Both the position numbers and the translations under genes were made by a program. A model generated the notes under the pieces. It saw only the letters and a program-made list of their open reading frames with translations. It had not been told where the DNA came from and did no database searches. This document shows positions 52,460-63,900 of a DNA stretch of 64,000 nucleotides, in pieces. The stretch's first letter is position 1. Each line of letters opens with the position of its first letter. The stretch is taken from positions 17,300,001-17,364,000 of the forward strand of contig NC_079883.1 of assembly GCF_029227915.1 (NCBI RefSeq), given 5' to 3'. This DNA is from Hydractinia symbiolongicarpus. Taxonomy: Eukaryota > Cnidaria > Hydrozoa > Anthoathecata > Hydractiniidae.

Positions 52460-55400
52460 TTGTGTATGCGGACTTTAATGGGCCGCAAAAGGCCATATTA
52501 CAGCCTTTAGGGGTCAGCACACGTGTTTGACGGTGTTATGAAGCTGTGTCGCAATTGCAAACAACTTGGGACATCGTAGTCCATTGAGAGTGGAAGGATA
52601 AGACCAATGATAACCTGCGCAGGCACGTGCAACCACGTGATATACGTTTAAGGCCTTTACTAGGGTACAAGAGGCTATATTACAGACCTTAGGGGACTGT
52701 ACACGTGACTGACGCTGTTATAAAGCTATGGCGCAATGGAAAACCACTTGGGACGTCGTAGTCCATTGAGAGTGGAAGGATTAGACCATTGGTAACCTGC
52801 GCAGGCACGTGGAACAACGTGATTTATGTGTACGGACTTTATTAGGCCGCAAAAGGCCATATTACAGCCTTTAGGGGCCTGTACACGTGGTTGACGGTGT
52901 TGTAAAGCCGTGGCGCTATGGAAAACAACTTGGGACATCGTAGTCTATTGAGAGTGGAAGGATAAGACCAATGATAACCTTCACAGGCACGTGCAACCAC
53001 GTGATATACGTGCAAGGCCTTTATTAGGGTACGAGAGGCTATATTACAGCCCTTAGGGGCCTGTACCAGTAATTGACGGCGTTATAACGCCATGACACCA
53101 TGGTAAAAAACTTGGAACGTCGTAGTCCATTGAGAGTGGAAGGATTAGACCATTGGTAACCTGCGCAGGCACGTGGAACAACGTGATTTATGTATACGGA
53201 CTTTAATTGGCCTCAAAAGGCCATATTACAGCCTTTAGGGGCCAGTACACGTGTTTGACGGTGTTGTAAAGCCGTGGCGATATGGAAAACAACCTGGGAC
53301 GTCGTAGTCCTTTGAGAATGGAAGGATAAAACCAATGATAACCTGCGCAGGCACGTGCAACCACGTGATATACGTGTAAGGCCTTTATTAGGGTACAAGA
53401 GGCTATATTACAGACCTTAGGGGCCTGTACACGTGTTTGACGGTGTTGTAAAGCCGTGGCGATATGGAAAACAACTTGGAACGTCGTAGTCCATTGAGAG
53501 TGAAAGGATTAGACCGTTGGTAACCTGCGCAGGCACGTGGAACAACGTGATTTATATATACGGTCTTTTAATTGGCCGCAAAAGGCCATATTACAGCCTT
53601 TAGGGGCCAGGACACGTGTTTGACAGTGTTGTAAAGCCGTGGCGATATGGAAAACAACTTGGAACGTCGTAGTACTTTGAGAGTGGAAGGATAAGACCAA
53701 TGATAACCTGCGCAGGCACGTGCAACCACGTGAAATACGTGTAAGGCCTTTATTAGGGCACGAGAGGCTATATTACAGCACTTAGGGGCCTGTACCAGTA
53801 ATTGACGGTGTTATAAAGCCATGACAACATGGTAAAAAACTTGGGACGTTGTAGTCCATTGAGAGTGGAAGGATTTGACCAATAGTAACCTGCGCAGACA
53901 CGTGGAACAACGCGAATTGGGTGTACGGCCTTTATTAGGCTGCAAAAGATCATATTACAGCCTTTAGAGACCTGTACACGTGGTTGACGGTGTTATGAAG
54001 CTGTGTCGCAATTGCAAACAACTTGGGACATCGTAGTCCATTGAGAGTGGAAGGATAAGACCAATGATAACCTGCGCAGGCACGTGCAACCACGTGATAT
54101 ACGTTTAAGGCCTTTACTAGGGTACAAGAGTCTATATTACAGACCTTAGGGGACTGTACACGTGACTGACGCTGTTATAAAGCTATGGCGCAATGGAAAA
54201 CCACTTGGGACGTCGTAGTCCATTGAGAGTGGAAGGATTAGACCATTGGTAACCCGCGCAGGCACGTGGAACAACGTGATTTATGTATACGGACTTTAAT
54301 TGGCCGCAAAAGGCCATATTACAGCCTTAAGCGGCCAGTACACGTGTTTGACGGTGTTGTAAAGCCGTGGCGATATGGAAAACAACTTGGGACGTCGTAG
54401 TCCTTTGAGAGTGGAAAGATAAGACCAATAATAACCTGCGCAGGCACGTGCAAGCACGTGATATACGTTTAAGGCCTTTACTAGGGTACAAGAGGCTATA
54501 TTACAGACCTTAGGGGACTGTACACGTGACTGACGCTGTTATAAAGCTATGGCGCAATGGAAAACCACTTGGGACGTCGTAGTCTATTGAGAGAGGAAGG
54601 ATTAGACCATTGGTAACCTGCGCATGGACGTGGAACAACGTGATTTGTGTATGCGGACTTTAATGGGCCGCAAAAGGCCATATTACAGCCTTTAGGGGCC
54701 AGTACACGTGTTTGACGGTGTTGTAAAGCCGTGGCGATATGAAAACAACTTGGGACGTCGTAGTCCTTTGAGAGTGGAAAGATAAGACCAATAATAACCT
54801 GCGCAGGCACGTGCAAGCACGTGATATACGTGTAAGGCCTTTATTAGGGTGCAAGAGGCTAAATTACAGACCTTAGGGGCCTGTCCACGTGACTGACGCT
54901 GTTATAAAGCCATGGCGCAATGGAAAACCACTTGGGACGTCGTAGTTTATTGAGAGTGGAAGGATTAGACCATTGGAAACCTGCGCAGGCACGTGGAACA
55001 ACGTGATTTGTGTATGCGGACTTTAATGGGCCGCAAAAGGCCATATTACAGCCTTTAGGGGTCAGCACACGTGTTTGACGGTGTTGTAAAGCCGTGCCGA
55101 TATGAAAAACAACTTGGGACGTCGTAGTCCTTTGAGAGTGGAAGGTTAAGACCAATAATAACCTGCGCAGGCACGTGCAACCACGTGATATACGTGTAAG
55201 GCCTTTATTAGGGTACAAGAGGCTGTATTACAGACCTTAGGGGCCTGTACACGTGTTTGACGGTGTTGTAAAGCCGTGGCGATATGGAAAACGACTTGGG
55301 ACGTCGTAGTCCTTTGAGAGTGGAGGGATTAGACCGATCGTAACTCGCGCAGGCACGTGGAACAGCGCAATTTGTGTGTACGGCCTTTATTAGGCTGCAA

Positions 55401-56537
55401 AAGGTCATATTGCAGCTTTTGGAGGCCTGTACACGTGGTTGACGGTGTTATAAAGCTGTGGCGCAATTGCAAACAACTTGGGACGTCGTAGTCCATTGAG
55501 AGTGGAAGGATTACACCAATGCTAACCTGCGCAGGCACGCGCAACCACGTGATATACGTGTAAGGCCTTTATTATGGGTACAAGAGGCTATATTACAGCC
55601 CTTAGGGGCCTGTACCTGTAATTGGCGGCGTTATAACGCCATGACACAATGGTAAACAACTTGGGACGTCGTAGTCCATTGAGAGTGGAAGGATTAGATC
55701 AATGGTAACTTGCGCAGGCACGTGGAACAACGTGATTTATGTGTACGGACTTTAGTAGGCCGCAAAACGCCATATTACAGCCTTTAGGGGCCTGTAAACG
55801 TGGTTGACGGTGTTGTAAAGCCGTGGCGCTATGGAAAACAACTTGGGACATCGTAGTCCATTGAGAGTGGAGGATAAGACCAATGATAACCTAGGCAGGC
55901 ACGTGCAACCACGTGATATACGTGTGAGGCCTTAATTAGGGTACAAGAGGCTATATTACAGACCTTAGGGGCCTGTACACGTGACTGACGCTGTTATAAA
56001 GCCATGGCGCAATGGAAAACCACTTGGGACGTCGTAGTCCATTGAGAGTGGAAGGATTAGACCGTTGGTAACCTGCGCAGGCACGTGGAACAACGTGATT
56101 TATGTATACGGACTTTAATTGGCCGCAAAAGGCCTTATTACAGCCTTTGGGGGCCAGGACACGTGTTTGACAGTGTTGTAAAGCCGTGGCGATATGGGAA
56201 ACAACTTGGGACGTCGTAGTCCTTTGAGAATGGAAGGATAAAACCAATGATAACCTGCGCAGGCACGTGCAACCACGTGATATACGTGTAAGGCCTTTAT
56301 TAGGGTACAAGAGGCTATATTACAGACCTTAGGGGCCTGTACACGTGTTTGACGGTGTTGTAAAGCCGTGGCGATATGGAAAACAACTTGGAACGTCGTA
56401 GTCCATTGAGAGTGAAAGGATTAGACCGTTGGTAACCTGCGCAGGCACGTGGAACAACGTGATTTATATATACGGTCTTTTAATTGGCCGCAAAAGGCCA
56501 TATTACAGCCTTTAGGGGCCAGGACACGTGTTTGACA
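52169..56537 (+). repeat. 4,370-bp higher-order repeat, unit 1 (24 monomers; 4,369 bp)
   Basis: First of 2.7 tandem units of 24 monomers (12 A/B dimers). It is 1 bp short because of a missing A in ATATGAAAACAAC near 54740. Other private differences from units 2 and 3 include AACAACCTGGGACG near 53290, GAGAGAGGAAGG near 54590 and GCATGGACG near 54623. It holds G at 53423 and C at 54911, the states also seen in the outlier copy at 42.6-46.1 kb. Confidence 0.92.
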
Positions 56538-57892
56538 GTGTTGTAAAGCCGTGGCGATATGAAAAACAACTTGGGACGTCGTAGTCCTTTGAGAGTGGAA
56601 AGATAAGACCAATAATAACCTGCGCAGGCACGTGCAAGCACGTGATATACGTGTAAGGCCTTTATTAGGGTGCAAGAGGCTAAATTACAGACCTTAGGGG
56701 CCTGTCCACGTGACTGACGCTGTTATAAAGCCATGGCGCAATGGAAAACCACTTGGGACGTCGTAGTTTATTGAGAGTGGAAGGATTAGACCATTGGAAA
56801 CCTGCGCAGGCACGTGGAACAACGTGATTTGTGTATGCGGACTTTAATGGGCCGCAAAAGGCCATATTACAGCCTTTAGGGGTCAGCACACGTGTTTGAC
56901 GGTGTTATGAAGCTGTGTCGCAATTGCAAACAACTTGGGACATCGTAGTCCATTGAGAGTGGAAGGATAAGACCAATGATAACCTGCGCAGGCACGTGCA
57001 ACCACGTGATATACGTTTAAGGCCTTTACTAGGGTACAAGAGGCTATATTACAGACCTTAGGGGACTGTACACGTGACTGACGCTGTTATAAAGCTATGG
57101 CGCAATGGAAAACCACTTGGGACGTCGTAGTCCATTGAGAGTGGAAGGATTAGACCATTGGTAACCTGCGCAGGCACGTGGAACAACGTGATTTATGTGT
57201 ACGGACTTTATTAGGCCGCAAAAGGCCATATTACAGCCTTTAGGGGCCTGTACACGTGGTTGACGGTGTTGTAAAGCCGTGGCGCTATGGAAAACAACTT
57301 GGGACATCGTAGTCTATTGAGAGTGGAAGGATAAGACCAATGATAACCTTCACAGGCACGTGCAACCACGTGATATACGTGCAAGGCCTTTATTAGGGTA
57401 CGAGAGGCTATATTACAGCCCTTAGGGGCCTGTACCAGTAATTGACGGCGTTATAACGCCATGACACCATGGTAAAAAACTTGGAACGTCGTAGTCCATT
57501 GAGAGTGGAAGGATTAGACCATTGGTAACCTGCGCAGGCACGTGGAACAACGTGATTTATGTATACGGACTTTAATTGGCCTCAAAAGGCCATATTACAG
57601 CCTTTAGGGGCCAGTACACGTGTTTGACGGTGTTGTAAAGCCGTGGCGATATGGAAAACAACTTGGGACGTCGTAGTCCTTTGAGAATGGAAGGATAAAA
57701 CCAATGATAACCTGCGCAGGCACGTGCAACCACGTGATATACGTGTAAGGCCTTTATTAGGGTACAAGAGGCTATATTACAGACCTTAGGGACCTGTACA
57801 CGTGTTTGACGGTGTTGTAAAGCCGTGGCGATATGGAAAACAACTTGGAACGTCGTAGTCCATTGAGAGTGAAAGGATTAGACCGTTGGTAA

Positions 57893-57918
57893 CCTGCGCA
57901 GGCACGTGGAACAACGTG
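57893..57918. promoter_or_regulatory. Dyad motif cluster, A-type (second E-box broken)
   Basis: Positions 57893-57902 are CCTGCGCAGG, a perfect 10-bp palindrome, abutting CACGTG at 57903-57908, a second perfect palindrome (E-box/G-box core). Ten bases further is AACGTG (57913-57918), where the first base of the dyad is changed, so only one half-site remains. The palindrome pair recurs in nearly all monomers I read, in all types, whereas the flanking 25 bp vary. Binding by any protein is inference; bHLH or bZIP proteins are known to bind CACGTG cores. Confidence 0.4.
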
Positions 57919-58075
57919 ATTTATATATACGGTCTTTTAATTGGCCGCAAAAGGCCATATTACAGCCTTTAGGGGCCAGGACACGTGTTTGACAGTGTTG
58001 TAAAGCCGTGGCGATATGGAAAACAACTTGGAACGTCGTAGTACTTTGAGAGTGGAAGGATAAGACCAATGATAA

Positions 58076-58110
58076 CCTGCGCAGGCACGTGCAACCACGT
58101 GAAATACGTG
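58076..58110. promoter_or_regulatory. Dyad motif cluster, B-type (three ACGTG cores about 10 bp apart)
   Basis: Positions 58076-58085 are CCTGCGCAGG, followed by CACGTG at 58086-58091 and 58096-58101 and ACGTG at 58106-58110. The ACGTG cores start at 58087, 58097 and 58106, about one helical turn apart, so they would lie on one face of the DNA. In most other B monomers the middle site reads CACGTGAT; its complement ATCACGTG fits the RTCACRTG consensus of the yeast centromere element CDEI bound by Cbf1. That match is short and only suggestive. Confidence 0.4.
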
Positions 58111-60907
58111 TAAGGCCTTTATTAGGGCACGAGAGGCTATATTACAGCACTTAGGGGCCTGTACCAGTAATTGACGGTGTTATAAAGCCATGACAACATG
58201 GTAAAAAACTTGGGACGTTGTAGTCCATTGAGAGTGGAAGGATTTGACCAATAGTAACCTGCGCAGACACGTGGAACAACGCGAATTGGGTGTACGGCCT
58301 TTATTAGGCTGCAAAAGATCATATTACAGCCTTTAGAGACCTGTACACGTGGTTGACGGTGTTATGAAGCTGTGTCGCAATTGCAAACAACTTGGGACAT
58401 CGTAGTCCATTGAGAGTGGAAGGATAAGACCAATGATAACCTGCGCAGGCACGTGCAACCACGTGATATACGTTTAAGGCCTTTACTAGGGTACAAGAGT
58501 CTATATTACAGACCTTAGGGGACTGTACACGTGACTGACGCTGTTATAAAGCTATGGCGCAATGGAAAACCACTTGGGACGTCGTAGTCCATTGAGAGTG
58601 GAAGGATTAGACCATTGGTAACCCGCGCAGGCACGTGGAACAACGTGATTTATGTATACGGACTTTAATTGGCCGCAAAAGGCCATATTACAGCCTTAAG
58701 CGGCCAGTACACGTGTTTGACGGTGTTGTAAAGCCGTGGCGATATGGAAAACAACTTGGGACGTCGTAGTCCTTTGAGAGTGGAAAGATAAGACCAATAA
58801 TAACCTGCGCAGGCACGTGCAAGCACGTGATATACGTTTAAGGCCTTTACTAGGGTACAAGAGGCTATATTACAGACCTTAGGGGACTGTACACGTGACT
58901 GACGCTGTTATAAAGCTATGGCGCAATGGAAAACCACTTGGGACGTCGTAGTCTATTGAGAGTGGAAGGATTAGACCATTGGTAACCTGCGCATGCACGT
59001 GGAACAACGTGATTTGTGTATGCGGACTTTAATGGGCCGCAAAAGGCCATATTACAGCCTTTAGGGGCCAGTACACGTGTTTGACGGTGTTGTAAAGCCG
59101 TGGCGATATGAAAAACAACTTGGGACGTCGTAGTCCTTTGAGAGTGGAAAGATAAGACCAATAATAACCTGCGCAGGCACGTGCAAGCACGTGATATACG
59201 TGTAAGGCCTTTATTAGGGTGCAAGAGGCTAAATTACAGACCTTAGGGGCCTGTCCACGTGACTGACGCTGTTATAAAGCAATGGCGCAATGGAAAACCA
59301 CTTGGGACGTCGTAGTTTATTGAGAGTGGAAGGATTAGACCATTGGAAACCTGCGCAGGCACGTGGAACAACGTGATTTGTGTATGCGGACTTTAATGGG
59401 CCGCAAAAGGCCATATTACAGCCTTTAGGGGTCAGCACACGTGTTTGACGGTGTTGTAAAGCCGTGCCGATATGAAAAACAACTTGGGACGTCGTAGTCC
59501 TTTGAGAGTGGAAGGTTAAGACCAATAATAACCTGCGCAGGCACGTGCAACCACGTGATATACGTGTAAGGCCTTTATTAGGGTACAAGAGGCTGTATTA
59601 CAGACCTTAGGGGCCTGTACACGTGTTTGACGGTGTTGTAAAGCCGTGGCGATATGGAAAACGACTTGGGACGTCGTAGTCCTTTGAGAGTGGAGGGATT
59701 AGACCGATCGTAACTCGCGCAGGCACGTGGAACAGCGCAATTTGTGTGTACGGCCTTTATTAGGCTGCAAAAGGTCATATTGCAGCTTTTGGAGGCCTGT
59801 ACACGTGGTTGACGGTGTTATAAAGCTGTGGCGCAATTGCAAACAACTTGGGACGTCGTAGTCCATTGAGAGTGGAAGGATTACACCAATGCTAACCTGC
59901 GCAGGCACGCGCAACCACGTGATATACGTGTAAGGCCTTTATTATGGGTACAAGAGGCTATATTACAGCCCTTAGGGGCCTGTACCTGTAATTGGCGGCG
60001 TTATAACGCCATGACACAATGGTAAACAACTTGGGACGTCGTAGTCCATTGAGAGTGGAAGGATTAGATCAATGGTAACTTGCGCAGGCACGTGGAACAA
60101 CGTGATTTATGTGTACGGACTTTAGTAGGCCGCAAAACGCCATATTACAGCCTTTAGGGGCCTGTAAACGTGGTTGACGGTGTTGTAAAGCCGTGGCGCT
60201 ATGGAAAACAACTTGGGACATCGTAGTCCATTGAGAGTGGAGGATAAGACCAATGATAACCTAGGCAGGCACGTGCAACCACGTGATATACGTGTGAGGC
60301 CTTAATTAAGGTACAAGAGGCTATATTACAGACCTTAGGGGCCTGTACACGTGACTGACGCTGTTATAAAGCCATGGCGCAATGGAAAACCACTTGGGAC
60401 GTCGTAGTCCATTGAGAGTGGAAGGATTAGACCGTTGGTAACCTGCGCAGGCACGTGGAACAACGTGATTTATGTATACGGACTTTAATTGGCCGCAAAA
60501 GGCCTTATTACAGCCTTTGGGGGCCAGGACACGTGTTTGACAGTGTTGTAAAGCCGTGGCGATATGGGAAACAACTTGGGACGTCGTAGTCCTTTGAGAA
60601 TGGAAGGATAAAACCAATGATAACCTGCGCAGGCACGTGCAACCACGTGATATACGTGTAAGGCCTTTATTAGGGTACAAGAGGCTATATTACAGACCTT
60701 AGGGGCCTGTACACGTGTTTGACGGTGTTGTAAAGCCGTGGCGATATGGAAAACAACTTGGAACGTCGTAGTCCATTGAGAGTGAAAGGATTAGACCGTT
60801 GGTAACCTGCGCAGGCACGTGGAACAACGTGATTTATATATACGGTCTTTTAATTGGCCGCAAAAGGCCATATTACAGCCTTTAGGGGCCAGGACACGTG
60901 TTTGACA

Positions 60908-63900
60908 GTGTTGTAAAGCCGTGGCGATATGAAAAACAACTTGGGACGTCGTAGTCCTTTGAGAGTGGAAAGATAAGACCAATAATAACCTGCGCAGGCA
61001 CGTGCAAGCACGTGATATACGTGTAAGGCCTTTATTAGGGTGCAAGAGGCTAAATTACAGACCTTAGGGGCCTGTCCACGTGACTGACGCTGTTATAAAG
61101 CCATGGCGCAATGGAAAACCACTTGGGACGTCGTAGTTTATTGAGAGTGGAAGGATTAGACCATTGGAAACCTGCGCAGGCACGTGGAACAACGTGATTT
61201 GTGTATGCGGACTTTAATGGGCCGCAAAAGGCCATATTACAGCCTTTAGGGGTCAGCACACGTGTTTGACGGTGTTATGAAGCTGTGTCGCAATTGCAAA
61301 CAACTTGGGACATCGTAGTCCATTGAGAGTGGAAGGATAAGACCAATGATAACCTGCGCAGGCACGTGCAACCACGTGATATACGTTTAAGGCCTTTACT
61401 AGGGTACAAGAGGCTATATTACAGACCTTAGGGGACTGTACACGTGACTGACGCTGTTATAAAGCTATGGCGCAATGGAAAACCACTTGGGACGTCGTAG
61501 TCCATTGAGAGTGGAAGGATTAGACCATTGGTAACCTGCGCAGGCACGTGGAACAACGTGATTTATGTGTACGGACTTTATTAGGCCGCAAAAGGCCATA
61601 TTACAGCCTTTAGGGGCCTGTACACGTGGTTGACGGTGTTGTAAAGCCGTGGCGCTATGGAAAACAACTTGGGACATCGTAGTCTATTGAGAGTGGAAGG
61701 ATAAGACCAATGATAACCTTCACAGGCACGTGCAACCACGTGATATACGTGCAAGGCCTTTATTAGGGTACGAGAGGCTATATTACAGCCCTTAGGGGCC
61801 TGTACCAGTAATTGACGGCGTTATAACGCCATGACACCATGGTAAAAAACTTGGAACGTCGTAGTCCATTGAGAGTGGAAGGATTAGACCATTGGTAACC
61901 TGCGCAGGCACGTGGAACAACGTGATTTATGTATACGGACTTTAATTGGCCTCAAAAGGCCATATTACAGCCTTTAGGGGCCAGTACACGTGTTTGACGG
62001 TGTTGTAAAGCCGTGGCGATATGGAAAACAACTTGGGACGTCGTAGTCCTTTGAGAATGGAAGGATAAAACCAATGATAACCTGCGCAGGCACGTGCAAC
62101 CACGTGATATACGTGTAAGGCCTTTATTAGGGTACAAGAGGCTATATTACAGACCTTAGGGACCTGTACACGTGTTTGACGGTGTTGTAAAGCCGTGGCG
62201 ATATGGAAAACAACTTGGAACGTCGTAGTCCATTGAGAGTGAAAGGATTAGACCGTTGGTAACCTGCGCAGGCACGTGGAACAACGTGATTTATATATAC
62301 GGTCTTTTAATTGGCCGCAAAAGGCCATATTACAGCCTTTAGGGGCCAGGACACGTGTTTGACAGTGTTGTAAAGCCGTGGCGATATGGAAAACAACTTG
62401 GAACGTCGTAGTACTTTGAGAGTGGAAGGATAAGACCAATGATAACCTGCGCAGGCACGTGCAACCACGTGAAATACGTGTAAGGCCTTTATTAGGGCAC
62501 GAGAGGCTATATTACAGCACTTAGGGGCCTGTACCAGTAATTGACGGTGTTATAAAGCCATGACAACATGGTAAAAAACTTGGGACGTTGTAGTCCATTG
62601 AGAGTGGAAGGATTTGACCAATAGTAACCTGCGCAGACACGTGGAACAACGCGAATTGGGTGTACGGCCTTTATTAGGCTGCAAAAGATCATATTACAGC
62701 CTTTAGAGACCTGTACACGTGGTTGACGGTGTTATGAAGCTGTGTCGCAATTGCAAACAACTTGGGACATCGTAGTCCATTGAGAGTGGAAGGATAAGAC
62801 CAATGATAACCTGCGCAGGCACGTGCAACCACGTGATATACGTTTAAGGCCTTTACTAGGGTACAAGAGTCTATATTACAGACCTTAGGGGACTGTACAC
62901 GTGACTGACGCTGTTATAAAGCTATGGCGCAATGGAAAACCACTTGGGACGTCGTAGTCCATTGAGAGTGGAAGGATTAGACCATTGGTAACCCGCGCAG
63001 GCACGTGGAACAACGTGATTTATGTATACGGACTTTAATTGGCCGCAAAAGGCCATATTACAGCCTTAAGCGGCCAGTACACGTGTTTGACGGTGTTGTA
63101 AAGCCGTGGCGATATGGAAAACAACTTGGGACGTCGTAGTCCTTTGAGAGTGGAAAGATAAGACCAATAATAACCTGCGCAGGCACGTGCAAGCACGTGA
63201 TATACGTTTAAGGCCTTTACTAGGGTACAAGAGGCTATATTACAGACCTTAGGGGACTGTACACGTGACTGACGCTGTTATAAAGCTATGGCGCAATGGA
63301 AAACCACTTGGGACGTCGTAGTCTATTGAGAGTGGAAGGATTAGACCATTGGTAACCTGCGCATGCACGTGGAACAACGTGATTTGTGTATGCGGACTTT
63401 AATGGGCCGCAAAAGGCCATATTACAGCCTTTAGGGGCCAGTACACGTGTTTGACGGTGTTGTAAAGCCGTGGCGATATGAAAAACAACTTGGGACGTCG
63501 TAGTCCTTTGAGAGTGGAAAGATAAGACCAATAATAACCTGCGCAGGCACGTGCAAGCACGTGATATACGTGTAAGGCCTTTATTAGGGTGCAAGAGGCT
63601 AAATTACAGACCTTAGGGGCCTGTCCACGTGACTGACGCTGTTATAAAGCAATGGCGCAATGGAAAACCACTTGGGACGTCGTAGTTTATTGAGAGTGGA
63701 AGGATTAGACCATTGGAAACCTGCGCAGGCACGTGGAACAACGTGATTTGTGTATGCGGACTTTAATGGGCCGCAAAAGGCCATATTACAGCCTTTAGGG
63801 GTCAGCACACGTGTTTGACGGTGTTGTAAAGCCGTGCCGATATGAAAAACAACTTGGGACGTCGTAGTCCTTTGAGAGTGGAAGGTTAAGACCAATAATA

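Larger units (their letters stand above)
57749..58113 (+). repeat. Representative A/B dimer (182 + 183 bp), the basic repeat of the right half
   Basis: This stretch shows the two main monomer types side by side. Phased on the GGCC start, the first monomer is 57749-57930 (182 bp) and ends with the A-type 3' part GGAACAACGTGATTTAT. The second is 57931-58113 (183 bp) and ends with the B-type part GCAACCACGTGAAATACG. The second begins with CTTTTAATTGGCCGC rather than CTTTATTAGGGTAC, so the start of a monomer co-varies with the end of the previous one. This A-B order repeats with a period of about 365 bp over most of 42.6-64 kb and, with interruptions, further left. Confidence 0.9.
56538..60907 (+). 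repeat. 4,370-bp higher-order repeat, unit 2 (24 monomers)
   Basis: Complete unit. The opening monomer is a hybrid: left of 56538 it reads GGACACGTGTTTGACAG, right of it ATATGAAAAACAAC, against CAGTACACGTGTTTGACGG before unit 1. This identifies the duplication join. It carries A at 57792 and A at 59281, shared only with unit 3, and a private AATTAAGGTAC near 60304. Confidence 0.93.

Noticed and set aside
57749-58113. RNA polymerase III promoter or tRNA/5S-derived origin of the monomer
   Set aside because: No convincing A-box/B-box pair (GGTTCGANTCC-like) or tRNA fold was found in the monomer.
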